Of a stretch of DNA of 64,000 nt, positions 45,841 through 58,644 are shown piece by piece. Position numbers and translations under genes: made by a program. Source of the DNA: Polytrichum commune (Eukaryota > Streptophyta > Polytrichopsida > Polytrichales > Polytrichaceae). Every line of letters starts with the position of its first letter. Position 1 is the stretch's first letter. The DNA is taken from contig OX485803.1 of NCBI GenBank assembly GCA_950295325.1, forward strand, positions 72,247,554 to 72,311,553, read 5' to 3'. The notes beneath the pieces were generated by a model. That model saw only the letters and a program-made list of their open reading frames with translations, did no database searches and was not told the origin of the DNA.

Positions 45841-46660
45841 CGAACATTTCCAACAACTTTGGCATGCCATTGACTTTGATATTACCAAAAGGTCCTTAAA
45901 AGCATTGAACAAGGAGCTTTTCATGAGGGGGTCACCAAAGGATTAATCAATCTTATTCCAAAGGACGGGGATACCAAGATCATTGACGATTGGCATCCAA
46001 TCACTCTTCTCAAACTGAATTATAAAGTGTTCACTTTAACACTCTAAGGCTAGAGTCAATGCTTAGTAATGTCGTTAGCCCTCAATTGAATTGTTCGTTG
46101 GCAACACTTGCGTTGAAGTCAACCTCGATGGTAGCCCCATGGACAGTTAAAATTTGAAAAATGAGTCCGACAGGGTTGTCCACTTGCGTTCTATCATTTC
46201 TTCATTGTTAAAGAGGTTGTTACGCACATCATCAAGAAGGTTGTGGCAGAGGGTAGGTTGCATGGAACTATCCTCCCCACCACCCCGCGGGGGGGGGGGG
46301 GGGGGGGACAACAAAGTATTTCTCAATACGCAGATGACTCTTTATTCATGATTAGAGGGGACAAACAATATGGGGATGAATTGATTCGACTCTTGATAGT
46401 TTTAAGTGAGGCATTAGGAATGAATCGATTGGGAAAAGTCTTACATCCATTGGTTTGACAAGCACACACACAAGCCAGTGTGGCTTAAACATTATGATTG
46501 GAAGTGGCAGAGGAGGGTGATTTGTCTAAACCTAGACACCCCCTTACGGCTTAATCTTAATGCACTGGATGTCAATCGATTCCTCTATACCAAAATCTCT
46601 AAGAAACTTGACTACTAGATTACTATGAAACTCTCCATTCATTTGGAAGGTTTTTTTAGT
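45840..46660 (+). pseudogene. Decayed LINE reverse transcriptase
   Basis: Non-LTR reverse transcriptase motifs appear in order but in shifting frames: LINLIPKDGDTKIIDDWHPI around 45940-46010, RQGCPLAFYHFFIV near 46165-46210, QYADDSLFMI (catalytic YADD, 46327-46338), and a distal LNLDTPLRLNLNALDVNRFL-like thumb-side stretch near 46530-46590. Stops, frameshifts and an ~18-G run at 46289 disrupt it. Endonuclease and RNase H parts were not seen here. It is a dead L1/plant-LINE fragment. Confidence 0.75.
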
Positions 46661-48100
46661 ATGTGTTTGAGTGGTCCGGGATTTGGTTGAATGTTACCTT
46701 TAATTAGTATAAGCATGCTTAGGTCTATTATTTGGTATATGATTGTGTTTGTTTTTAGTTTACAGAGGTGTCTTTTTGCAATCAAGTAGTATTTGATGTA
46801 GGTTATGCTATTTTGTATTATGTGGTTATTGGTTTGGTAGGCAATAACGCTAGGATGTGAGCATGCGAGCATGAGCCTAAGAGCGGTGAGCAGGGATTGT
46901 ATGAGCCCACAACCTCAAAAATTTCTAAATGATGTAATTTCTAAATTTTTGGGTTAACAAATCAAAGATCGATGTTTTTTCAATTAAAAAATACCATATT
47001 TATTTAAATACCTAATACCACATGACCCATGACTGTGGATTTTAGATTAAATAAACCTTGCAAAGTGATGTTATTGCATGTTTTAAAATTTATATCATGT
47101 TCAGGGAGGCCATCCCAAAGTGGGTTGATCAAGTCAAAGTACAGATAATTTAAAGGCAATTTTGAGGATGAGAGGGAGCAAACGTTGTGAAAACACCATA
47201 GGATGTGGAACATCATATCAATAATAATATATTATTATATTATAGCAAGGGATACATATTGGATTATAAATATAATATTTGGATATTAGAATTTAATTAT
47301 TTGAATATAATACATCGGCATGATATATCTACTTGATAGCAGTCTAATATATATCAACTAACTTGCTCACTCACACCTCTTGATGATTCCAGCTCGGGGG
47401 TGCACTGTACTAAACATGTACGAGTATACGTGAATGCACAGGAGAGGTATTGATTTGGACCTTGCCGTATTACGTATACATATGGTATACATGTTATAAT
47501 TTATAGTTACGTACATATATGGAAGGCCTTTAAAAAGCATACAATAATTGTACTTGTATGGTACTGTTACTATACTACATATCATAAGTTTTCATATTGG
47601 ATGAAATTAGGATTAACTAGGATTAACGATTTTCGTTAGCAACCTTATAGGGTAGTATGAACCATATACAAGGTGTCAAGGTAATATCGGGGAAAGAGGC
47701 AGTATTAGGGTTTTGAAATGATTCGTTCAGCTCAAAGTAACAAAGAGATTGGTTTATGTTGGTATCAAAAAGGGGTTAACAATAAGTGGACATATGATCT
47801 TACTGATCATTTGATGGTAGACTTAGAGACAATAATTGCATTGGCTACAATGACATATACTGGTGAATCAAATGTTTATGAGTTACATCCGGGAGATGAA
47901 AAAGTTTTCAACGACTTTATTGATGAAAGCTAGGATATTTTGTTATACATATTATAGGGGTTGATTATTGTTCAAAAGTATATTTGTATACTTATGTTAA
48001 TGACTATATATGAATGGATGTTTTTTTTGTGTATACATATTGTCACTTGTATATTTATTGTTGCAATTGTATGTGTATTACTTCATTTCACAAAAAATAA
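46661..48100. other. AT-rich spacer with one small ATG frame
   Basis: Mostly AT-rich with TATATA-type stretches. The only coding-like piece is 47718-47933, described separately. Confidence 0.4.
47718..47933 (+). other. 71-codon unrecognised coding-like frame
   Basis: A frame from ATG to stop with a protein-like composition: it starts MIRSAQSNKEIGLCWYQKGV, has a WTYD segment, an ETIIALATMTYTGESNVYEL segment, and ends DFIDES. The pattern Trp-Tyr, then W-x-Y, then a hydrophobic helix, then a G-DFI-like end recalls a WWE fold, but this is a guess. It may be a stray exon or transposon fragment. No flanking exon was found. Confidence 0.3.
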
Positions 48101-48104
48101 CTTG

Positions 48105-48975
48105 TATATAGGGGGTTTTTAGAGTATGCAGTGAACGCACGTGATTCTAGGTTTTAATGAAAGGTGCACCCCCCGAGGATTCCAGCAGCAACAAGCACTT
48201 GCTTAACTTCATCCCAATTGAGGGTAGGAGCATGGATGAATGTGTCTTTCTTGTATCCAATTTGCATAAATATGGAAGATGTAATGAAGGTGTTTGTAGT
48301 TTATGTACATGCCACGCTTTCCAATGAATGTGCCGTTCATGCTTCCATAATGGGGACAAGTACAAACTGTGATGTTGTAACCTTTCTTGTTAGAAGTAGT
48401 CTTGGACAAAAGCGTGATAAAATCACCAAGTCCAGGGTAAGGAAGGAGGTTCACCATGGTAATAACTCCAATTACATACCTTGCACTCTCCCACTGATTT
48501 CGGTGATTTTTGGTGGGTGCCTTCCAACTTCGACGAACTTGTTTGCCATTCCGAAGAGAAGGGATCCTTTCGGCATGTGTTAGTCGAGGATGAGTCCACA
48601 AAACTTGTTGAAATACCCTAGACGAGGAGAGAAGTCGTCGAGAGGAAATAAGCACGTTGGATTGTAGGCAATACCCTGCTTCTTTAAAGCTCAATGACTT
48701 CAGTACATGTAAGGTTGGTACCAGTAAGAATAGGCCAAACTTCAGGAACTTCGGGTCGTGTAAGAACATGAGAACGCTTAGGTCCCATGACGCAACGCAC
48801 AATTTGGTCTGGACAAACCAAAAACCCTCGATTCCAATTGCTATGCCCTTATACTCACGCTTTCGCCCTTTGTAAGTAGGGGCAACAGTGGGTTTCCCAT
48901 GCCTAACAACCAACAACTTGCATTTGTAGAGCGGTGTAGAGCACAACAGTGTAGCAACAGTGTAGAGCACAAGTG
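48105..48975 (-). pseudogene. Broken, unrecognised protein-coding remnant
   Basis: On the minus strand an open stretch of ~250 codons (48970 down to 48209) has protein-like features (GIEGFWFVQTKLCVASWD, ERIPSLRNGKQVRRSWKAPT, SKTTSNKKGYNITVC). The coding signal appears to continue in another frame at the low-coordinate end (DTFIHAPTLNWDEVKQVLVA near 48185-48245), implying a frameshift. No ATG-to-stop gene is intact. The family is not recognised; a captured or transposon-borne gene is possible. Confidence 0.45.
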
Positions 48976-50100
48976 AAACATGAAATTACCTTATATTAAC
49001 AGAAAATTGAAAAGTATAATATTAATAGTATACAAGAATATCCATATCTTGTCAAATTTTATCAATTTATATTTTAATTTCAATGTTTTATTAATTTATG
49101 TAACACTTTAGTTATCAACCCACATATAAAATACAATATAATACTCTATTTTCTACACACTCTCACTTTCAACTCATGTTAGTAATAAGTGTAAACAATG
49201 TAGTAGTGAAAGAATGAGAACATACTAATGAGTGGTTGAACATTCAAGTTTAACCCCTAATTTGACAAGCAACTAATTTTTGGTTGATGGATAATTTCTC
49301 CCCTACATTAACCCCACCTAACTCATTTATCCACAATCCAAATAATCATAAACATCAAGCCAGCATGGATATCTAGGCATAGACACATGAGCTGTGCAAT
49401 TTGTAGATGATTAAAATGTGTAAAAATGGGGTGTGTTCATGTTTTTGTTGTGTTGGAGCTCATGTGAGGGTGTTGACTTCAATCAATGTTTGTTTCGTCA
49501 ATGCAAACTTTGCATGACAATCAAGGATGTTTATTTTGGTAAAGGTGAAATGTTCTTTGATGCTCATGTAGAAATGGCCTTTGTGTTCACATCAACTGTT
49601 TAGTTTAACATTTAGACACTCTGAAATTTTTAAGGAATTCTCTTGCTTATATGTGGTTAGAAATATGGGATAGTTTAATTACATACTCCCAATGCAAGGT
49701 CGCTAACTTCTTGTGATTAGCACATTTTGGGATGAGAATTTGTGGAGATGCTCAACTACTGGGTTGTTCCCATCTAGCGGATCACACAAGCCTTCCGCTC
49801 ATTTTCCAAATGAATTTGATTGGTCAAAGGTCTTTTCCAAGGGATAAAACATGGCATTTTCTCATGCATCAATTCCTGCAATTGTTATAACCTGAAAATC
49901 CCAAGGGTTATTCGTGCCAATTATTTCCCTTGTTATAGCTCATCTACCATGTTTCAAGATCCTACGGATAAATTCCATTTTAACCTCAAACTTGTCCATG
50001 AAAATTCCACAATCATCATTTAGTGAACTACACTCAAAACAACCCTTTCATGAGCTTTGAATGTTAAAGGTTTAAGTAGGGTTGCATAGTGAATATATGC
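48976..50100. other. AT-rich spacer
   Basis: No gene, RNA or clear repeat recognised. Confidence 0.5.
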
Positions 50101-50109
50101 TTTGAGCTA

Positions 50110-50235
50110 CATTGGAGTATTTGAGTGGTATGTGGTGAGGTTTGCTACCAAGAATGGATACCAAAAGACATTTTTTAATAGGGATTGAATTACCTACTCA
50201 AAATATGATAACTATTATGAGCTCAATAGTCAACA
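50110..50235 (+). mobile_element. Foldback family C fragment
   Basis: Contains ATTTGAGTGGTATGTGGTGA, ATACCAAAAGACATTTTTTA and GAGCTCAATAGTCAACATTA, matching 36780-36940. Confidence 0.55.
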
Positions 50236-50337
50236 TTATTTTTTATTCATTTTTACTCGGGGAAGGGGGTTTGGATCTATATGACCATTTAATAAACACA
50301 ATAATCTCTACTTTGACATTGAATAAGGAATAATCAT

Positions 50338-50384
50338 ATAAGCTCCAATTTTATAAGCTCCAATTTTATAAGCTCCAATTTTAT
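50338..50384. repeat. Three tandem 15-bp units
   Basis: ATAAGCTCCAATTTT repeated three times with no or one change. Confidence 0.9.
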
Positions 50385-50462
50385 GAGAAATGGCTATAGG
50401 CTTGTTGGATTTGCTATCCATCTCGTACTAATCGTATGTTTCATATTCAAAGAAGGGTTGGC

Positions 50463-50682
50463 TACACTAATTATCCCAATTAGTGTGTATTATTATTTGG
50501 AGTTACACAATGCAATAATGTCTTACTCAAGAGTTTAATTTTTACTAATAAAATCTCAATAGGTTGTTCAAACATTGTATGGCATGAATGACTTTGCTTG
50601 GTAAAATATGTATTCTCAATAAGTAGTTAAGGAACAGCACAACTCTGAATAGTAACACACACTAATTAGGATAATCAGTGTA
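50463..50682. mobile_element. MITE family D, intact copy
   Basis: 220 bp. The left end TACACTAATTATCCCAATTA and the right end, read inverted as TACACTGATTATCCTAATTA, form TIRs of about 26 bp. The interior matches the nested copy at 10772-10965. Confidence 0.8.
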
Positions 50683-51310
50683 ATTGGGAAAAGTAACCAT
50701 TTAACACCCATCCACTGTGTTTACCACAATCAATGTACTGTAACCAGAAAACTCATGGTATGAGTCATCGGCAGTTCTTTCTAAAAGCCAACCTAGACAT
50801 CATTCTAGAGAACATTCAACACATGCCAGATGATCACTATTCTGCATGGCTTCAGCTCATATGTCAACATCTGAATACCATACTTATATTACAGACACCA
50901 ATTCAAAGCAAAATGGTTAGGTGAAGGAACATATTGTCCCAATGTTGCGGATGATTTCCTGCAAGGCATGTGGGCATGGCGGGGACATGTGGAAATCTCA
51001 GAATCTGTGGGTGAACAACTTACCAGCCTTTGTTGAGGGAGCTCTATAATTGAGAACTTAGATTTAAAACAATTGTTGCTAAATTGTGTATATCTACAAT
51101 GTCAAGGGAATACTATACCTGAATGGGAGTAATCATTATCTACCTAGCCTATTTTCAAAGGTATCCGGATTGGATAAGAACTTGCCCTGTCCTTCGGCCA
51201 TGGCGGGCCCTGGTAATAAATAGTCCTAAAATAGTGATGAGATCAATGTGCTGGCACGCTGTCAGAGGCAGGTAAGTCCTTATCCTGTACACACAGCCAG
51301 CTTGTTGCTA

Positions 51311-54300
51311 TTATTGACATATTTGCTGTTCTTGATGTTGTAGTCGTTCTTGGTAGTGAGTTTGATGTTGTTCTTGCAGATCATCGTGCTGCTGCTGCTG
51401 CTTCTCCAGGTCATGAACCACAGTCGCAATCTCCAGCACGTGATCAACTATCACCCCATCCACGCCAAGCACCTTTTGCTTGTGCGCTACTTCTGGCAAG
51501 TTGCTGAAATTTGCAGAAGGGACACATTCATAAGTATTGCCAGCAACCGAAAGCACAGGATTGGTACAAAATCAAGTTGTACCCATTATTTAGATTTAGT
51601 ACACTTATCAGCAAACAGCTTTCCAATTTCATTCTTATCCAATAATAAGTCTGTGGCCTATGTTGCTTCAATGGCCAAGCCCAAACATCTACTCAATTCT
51701 CCGATTCATTGAATTTAATCTTACCAATAAAATCGCCAACACCAGTGTACTTGAGTGACATCAATCCAGTACATCACAATGTGAATTGAGCAGACAATGG
51801 TCACGTCCAGTCCCATACTTGCATCAAATTGTATATTAATACACGTGAGGACTTACTTTAACTCCCCGTAAGTGAACAGCCAAATGCCGGCTTGCTTTAC
51901 CAAAGAAACAAGACTCGGTTCGTATAAAATCGCCCTGACTTCAGTAACTATCCCTTGCAGATTACCTGCAACACAAGAACATCAAATGTAAGTCGTTGAG
52001 GGAAAAGCTAAAAGACATAATCAATAGCAAATCTCTTCAAGAGCCAATGATGGCATCTGTTTTGGAGCTCCCCAGTGATAGTTGTCCTTAACCATGGTAG
52101 CATCTGTATCAGAAGCATCAAGTGTTCATGATCAGGTGAAGATCACTTACTCTGTTGACAAACTTCGATGGCAGCCTGGATGGAATTTCTTCGTTGATCA
52201 TTAAACAAATGCACTCCTCCATCCGTAAGAAAGAAAACCTTCAACCCATAAACGCAGACAATTCAGAGGGTCAAGAACCACACGAGCGATACGTCGCTAA
52301 CCTTTGAAATTTGTAAATTTCATGCTTACACATACTGCAATATACCCCACGAGAATTCAAATATGATTCTTGATTGAGAGATTTTCCGAGTTACGTGGGA
52401 CCAACTATTCGCACAAGGCTGAATCGTTTACAAAACATAAACCGGCGCTGAGTTTGATAGGAAATCTTTAATATTTATTCACAAAAGTTAATACTCACCG
52501 GATAGTCTGACTGCGCGCTCCCCAGAAGATGCACAGCATCTGGATGGAAGCTGGAGTAGTAAATCTTCCGTCCATTAGCGTAGCGCTCCACAACCTGAGC
52601 AATTATAAATTGATCAACATCAAGTTTGTACGACAGACATTCTTGGTGTTGCTCTTGATTATAACTTTTCTTATTTCACTGTATCCTTACAGTGCACACT
52701 TTGCAATGTACCTCCGAGTGATGCCATCTGTAATACAATGTGATTCAAGAGAATCAGCGCGAGAATGGACGATCGAGAAAATTGAACACCACTTATGCGA
52801 AATATCCCAGCCTCTTGCTGTTAAAATCCTTTTGCTAACCATTGCGCAAATATATGACATCAAATGGTAGTAAAATTTAAAGGATATGACATACTTACTT
52901 CTAGTATGGGGAAGATCACTCGCCGCATCTCTTCATTGGAGGTCTCCAAAACGTCATCGAACTTCAATTCAATATTGAACCCCACAGATGTTTCTACACG
53001 CTCAAATGCCTCCTGGAGAGTGCACATGGAGTCCTCCACGGTTGCAGTCCAAGCTCCAACATATTCATCCACCTTCGACTTTCGATAGATTGGCTTGCCC
53101 TGCGATAAGATAGCTGGCCCTAACACACTCCCATTCTGCTCAGAGTAACCACGAGTTTAATCAGCCCCTACACCCTTCTTATGTAAATACTAACACGTAA
53201 CTTCCTTCTCGTCGATAAAAACCAACTTGTGGCTATTGTCAATTTCTAGAAGAAGGACAAAGCATAACTTCTCTAAGCTCGAAGGTGAGATAATACTAAT
53301 CTCCGAATGTCCGTTTCATTCCTTACAAATTTTAATGTCCTCTGATATTCGGATTGCAGGTTAATATGCTTGTATATTTACCTTAGGTGCATCCTTCTGA
53401 GGTCCAATAGCGAGGAATTCGTCGAGCGTGAGCTCTCCAATCTTCTTGGATACCTATAGTGTACATGTATGAACATGAGTTAAGATAACGACACCTAACA
53501 TCACAATGCCTGGCGGCAACAACCAGCCCTTGAGAGCAATAGAAGTTTTGTCGCTTCAAATATAAAATCGAGCAGAAAATGCCGAAGAATAATACCATAT
53601 CCTCAGAAATGATGTAGTCGTCATGGAAGATGATAGGGTGCCCGTCCTTGGTAACCTGATGAAAGCAACATACACAACAAAAGTCAGGTCAAGATAGGAA
53701 TAGGAGTTAACACTAAGACGCACTTTTCAACAACACACTCTAAATGCGCTGAAAACACTAAAGGACGTTAAACTTGAAGTTACCTGGACATCAAATTCAA
53801 CGAAATCGGCACCGTATGTGGAAGCTGTGTTGAACGAGCAGATAGTGTTTTCTCGAATTGAAGGCCGAGCTTCCGGTATCTCTCCTTGGCTCAGAGTCTT
53901 GTTTTTTCCGCATCCGCGATGGCCAATTACAACTACTTTGTCGTTAAATTGACCGGGTTTCATGTCTGTGTAGGAAGACAACCAATATGCAAGGCTTTAG
54001 AAGATATGTGCTGCAAACCCCTGGAACATAATTCGATCACTTGCCAAGGACTACCGCCAATTAACTATAGAAAATTCGATTCAAAAGATCATAGGAGATG
54101 ACATTGCTTAATAGGCCATTTCATATAGCTCATTTCTTATAAGCTCGTAAAAGCTAATCCCAGGAGTTGCTGGCCCTTGTTAAATTAGAGGAAAAGCTTG
54201 ACTGCTGAATCCTTAAAGAGGTCCTCGGAGGTCATCGATATCTTTTATGAGAAGGAATACCTGTAAAAACATCTTGAAGGCCAGAGAGACTCTGGTTCTT

Positions 54301-55156
54301 GCTTGGCAAACTTGTGGGATGAGAAATAGGAGGTGCTACATTGCTGGCAGAAAATAATTCTGGCTCGGCTTCGGCGACTCTGTGATCCATTGCAACTGCC
54401 AAAGAGTACTCAAAAACGTAAGACATCACTTGGACCCGGCTGATACTTAGCGCAACAATCAAGACTTTATGACACCATTCGAAGCTCTCAAAAATATCTC
54501 TTCCGTAGAAAGCTCTCTAAAGCAAAGTTTTCGTGCACTATCTTACTGCTCAGTAAAGAAATGGCAAATGTCTAGGCGAGACATAAACAAGACACTACAT
54601 AGGAAATTTCAAGAATGCTTGGGTCTCTGTCCAGGAATCCCGTGTCCACGGCAATGTCGGATGCAGATCACGTGGTTGCTCATAATTGAGCAAATACGAA
54701 CAAAGGAAAGACACAAGTACCATCTCAGCACTCTGCATTGTGCACCAAGTTTCCATGCACTCCACAAAGTCATCCTTGCACCGCATCGTGTATATCTTCA
54801 CCTCTGTCCTCTATCCTTTTAAAGTGAATAGTTCCTGAAGAAATATCCAGCATACTGTACGACTTCCAATTCACGACAGACCAGATATAATCGCCACACG
54901 GAAATAAATTCTCACTTTCAAGCCAAAAACATATCCACTTATTATTCGATTAAGCAGACTAAGAAGGCACATGCCACAATGGATTACCAGATCCTACAGA
55001 GCAGGCGACCACCGTCCGCTCCCGATCCGCGACTCCGATCGGCGCACCGCTGAACAGCTGCTGCTGGACTCCACACCGCGGCTTCTCGCACCGCCTCGTG
55101 CGCTCTCTCGAAGCAATCCAACAAAAGCTTCGGCTCGCAACGCAGAACGACATAAA
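51311..55156 (-). CDS. GDPD: Glycerophosphodiester phosphodiesterase, probably plastid-targeted
   Basis: Minus-strand exons, 5' to 3': 55156-54988 (tentative), 54395-54261, 53965-53784, 53655-53596, 53453-53382, 53135-52899, 52594-52499, 52238-52151, 51965-51857, 51503-51311. All introns are GT..AG and the phases agree, giving 446 residues. The GDPD TIM-barrel hydrolyses glycerophosphodiesters to glycerol-3-phosphate and an alcohol, as in phosphate recycling from lipids. Seen here: GHRGCGKN (His117), VEFDVQVTKDG (Glu158, Asp160), IIFHDD (His173), FNIELKFDD, YSSFHPDA, and GVDGVIVDHVLEI near the end. The first exon would add an Arg/Ser/Cys-rich presequence (MSFCVASRSFCWIASRERTR). If it is not used, translation can start at ATG 54390 (388 residues) or 54426. 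The C-terminal ~30 residues are Gln/His-rich, beyond the usual end of the domain. The exon chain of the domain is firm; the first exon is an inference from splice sites and phase. Confidence 0.9.
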
Positions 55157-57111
55157 TAATCCCCCGCACCGCAGGCGAATCGCTACGTTGTTAATGCTCA
55201 CAGCGAGGAAATGCGAGCCACAGATGTCGTCAAGAAAAGAAGCTCCTGTCTCCCACGGCTGCTGTCCAGGACTCCCGGCTGCCGAGACTGGTGCAGAAGT
55301 TGGAAGCGAAAGAAGTTGACACGCCAATGAGACAGTTAAGAATCGTGGAGGCAGTTTGGATATGAGCCTTCATGCCCTTTCTATTTCCCCGTTCTATTTC
55401 CCCGTTCATTCTGCGCAAGGCATGGATACGTAATAAACAGTTTGGAAAGTCCATCGAACGGGACGGCAGTAGATTTATTTGACTTGTGGCAAGGGAATCG
55501 CAATAGCATCTCAGAGTATATGCGAGAGAGCTGCCTGGAATATGCTCCTCCCCCGTTTCTTCATTATGGCGTTGCCACGGCATGCTTTCTTACTGCCACC
55601 TTCCTTTCTCCTCCGAGACTCCTAACGCGGAAGCCCTCTCATACCCTGCACGGTTCATACCCGCCCAGGCCGTGCCCATCCTTGGATTGTCAGATTTCAA
55701 TCCGTAGGGGAACTACAAGTTCTGTGTACCCTTGGGAAGCGCTTCCATAAGTCATTGTCATCGAATCCAGCTACCAGTCAAAACCATATGTCATACACCA
55801 ATTGACGGAGTGAGAATACATCATCTATCTAGCACCATGTGTCCTCTATAATTAACCTACGCTCATCGTTGCCACCTCCCAAATTGCACATAAATTGCAT
55901 GTGACTCATGATGATTGTCACACGTTATTAGCTAGGGAAGCTCTCTCTCTATATATATAATTAGTGCGGTGAAGGAATGATGTGTCATGTTCTCATAGTG
56001 GCATTTTTCCTATATCAGCTTGCAAGTGTCCCATGCCGTTGTCACCCACTGATTGCAAGGTCATTTACATGGGTCGATGTTGAATAATCTGAGCCACACT
56101 AAATTGGTATATGTAGTATACTTCATTCACTACACTAAATGTACCACTTAACAAGGGTGGTCGTAATTCAAGTCACATGCGCAATCTAGCCAACTCTCAA
56201 AGTTGCTACTAACTGACACTAAACTCATGACTACGGTAAATTCTATGCTCATTTAACGTAGATTTCAAGAAAAGTATTGCATGCTTGTGATTAGTACATG
56301 CTCATTAATGAATAGTGCCAAGTGCCGGTACTTTAGTGGATAGTGCCAAGATGAACAATGCTTCCTAGTCTTAGATCTAAGATCTTTTGGTGACACTAAT
56401 TCATAGTGTAAAGGAATTTGGTATCACCTTCATTAATTTCTAACACTCATTAATTGGTATATTTAATGTAGTAAATAGTGTCAAAACTTGATGTGAATAG
56501 TACTAGGTATTATGTTGCTTCGCGTCCTTATGGTTGTCGCAAGCTTAAAATTCATATCAAGGCACTGTTATGCAATGGTACATAATTTAGTAATATTAGT
56601 GACTTGTTGTTTGAATTTACATGGTATTATGAATCTCAATGATCCATATATCACCAAAATTGTGCATGTATGTAGAGTGGACATGCCAAGCACATGAATA
56701 TAATGTCTCATCAATATGATAGTCCCTATGAAATAATAAAAATCTTAAAAAAGAGTAGAAATCCATGTTCATTTCACATTCCTTCCATCCCAAATTCCAT
56801 ACCAACTTGCTAACCACCTATTCTCGAGGGAGATGATGGAAACCTTTTTAAGAAATCTAAAATCTATGGGAATGTATTATGGAACACCAAAATACACTCT
56901 CAATCTTTTCTTTAGCAATGAGAACATGTAGGGAACAAATGTGAACACAACCCACTATGTAATAGAACATTGCCACATTAGTTCATTATTACATGTGATA
57001 ATATAAGGCTGGCACACTGCCAATGTGTTATAGATCGGACAAGAAACGGTACTTGTGGTAACATTGTGCACTAACCACTAGATGGCATGGATGGACATAA
57101 GGTGGATGTGC
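55157..57111. other. GDPD upstream region and spacer
   Basis: 55157-55700 is GC-richer and probably holds the GDPD promoter and leader. The rest is AT-rich. A stretch at 56395-56460 (CTAATTCATAGTGTAAAGGA, ATCACCTTCATTAATTTCTA) resembles 30770-30830, so it is a dispersed repeat piece. No other gene is recognised. Confidence 0.4.
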
Positions 57112-57250
57112 CCAATTCAAGTTGGGACACACACCTATATTTGAGTGCTATGTGGTAAGTGTAAATCTAAGAACTGACACCAAAACACACATGCGTTTAA
57201 AAGAGATAGACATACGTGCTGGAACTTTGGTAATCATTGTAGGTTCTTTT
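57112..57250 (+). mobile_element. Foldback family C fragment
   Basis: Contains TATTTGAGTGCTATGTGGTA and ACACCAAAACACACATGCGT, then GTAATCATTGTAGG; a weak match to the family C left arm. Confidence 0.4.
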
Positions 57251-57293
57251 AGTGAGCATATCTCGGTGGACCTATATGGAAAAGTGAACGAGG

Positions 57294-57943
57294 AATACAC
57301 CCTAAACTCCATAATATCAACCTCCATAATGTCACACACTCTCTAGTATCCCGAAACCCTAGGGAACAGATGTTCGTAGTTCAAATCTCACTCCTTATAA
57401 CACCATATTCGAAATTTTGGGAAAATTCCATGATTTTGGGAAAATATAGTTTAGGTTGAGTCGACCTAAAATGTACCCACTGGGTACATTTTAGGTCGAC
57501 TCCACCTAAACTGTCATCAAATTGGGAGACTGGAAATCTCCCAAATTTTCGAATATGGTGTTTTATTGTCACATTTCTCTCCCTTATATCACGAAATTTG
57601 TCATTAATGCAAACCACCAAAGAAGTCAACCCACACCCTCGCATTGCGCCATGTGTCAGCATGTGGAGCGTCTTCTTCTTCTTCTTCTTATGCCACTTGT
57701 TGAATGTTGGTGCATGTGTCCACCGCATCGTCCAGGAAGGGCAAGTGGAGTGGACCACGCTAACATAGGCGATTGGAGAACGAATTCAAATTGTCCTCAC
57801 ATCTCCTTTGTGTTATTCCATAATATCACATGCTATACTAATCCCACAATATCACGCATCCATGTTAACACTACAAAACTCCATAATATCACGTGCACTT
57901 TGATTGCCATAGGTGTGATACTACAAAGTTTAAAGTGTGAAAG
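57294..57943 (+). mobile_element. MITE family B, copy 3, interrupted
   Basis: Ends AATACACCCTAAACTCCATA and TTTAAAGTGTGA. The body matches the two other B copies but contains the 164-bp hairpin element at 57399-57562 and further extra sequence from 57630 to 57790. Confidence 0.75.
57399..57562. mobile_element. 164-bp near-perfect palindromic MITE with TTAT duplication
   Basis: Starts AACACCATATTCGAAA and ends in the complement, TTCGAATATGGTGTT. The core has perfect 22-nt inverted arms, 57458-57479 and 57481-57502, around a single base. The 4-bp flank TTAT occurs on both sides (57395-57398 and 57563-57566). Comparison with the other B copies shows the empty site, so it is a recent insertion. 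Confidence 0.85.
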
Positions 57944-58644
57944 ATTCACATTGAAAATGAATAAGACATTCATATGAGCTCTAACCCATATGAGGAGGAC
58001 AACCACATGCATGATTTTAGACTTGCCAATCCTATTGCGTTCCATGTGACAAAGGAAAATGGCCATTCAAGACCCACTAAATTTCATGTCCACATGCTTG
58101 TTTCTAGGTGGGCGCGTTAACAACCACCATGGTCAACTAACTTAACTTAGGCTTCGAGAGTGTGTCTTGCTTGAAGAGATTTTGCCACGGGGGAGCCAAC
58201 TCAGCAACATCTATTTTTTCTTTTCTTTTTTCCGTTTTCTTGCACTCGATTGTAAAGCACCGGGTGGACATAGATAGCAAGACACAACCACCAATCAACG
58301 AGGAGGAATCTTCGTTGTCTTAGGGTTTGTTCATCATTCCAAAGTGGTGCGGCTACTAGATATAAAAATATTATATCTTAGGGTTGTCGATAGCGACGAA
58401 GATGGTACATGGATCGAATTGAGAGTGGTGGACCTTGGAAGGAGGAGGGGCTCTCCACCACTCTCCATAAGCCACTTTCTAGATCATTCTAAGCTTACCA
58501 TGTGTTGAGCCTTGAAATCGTACGTTACAAACAAAAGTGTGGCTTCAAAACTAATGGTGCACATAATATCCACGGCACCGAAGCATTCTATTCGTGACTT
58601 CATACAAGGAACATACATACTTTACATCGTTTTTGAACCTCCCT

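Noticed and set aside
55442-55750. 102-codon plus-strand frame upstream of GDPD
   Set aside because: It begins at TTG and has no family motif; the GC-rich GDPD promoter region explains the absence of stops.
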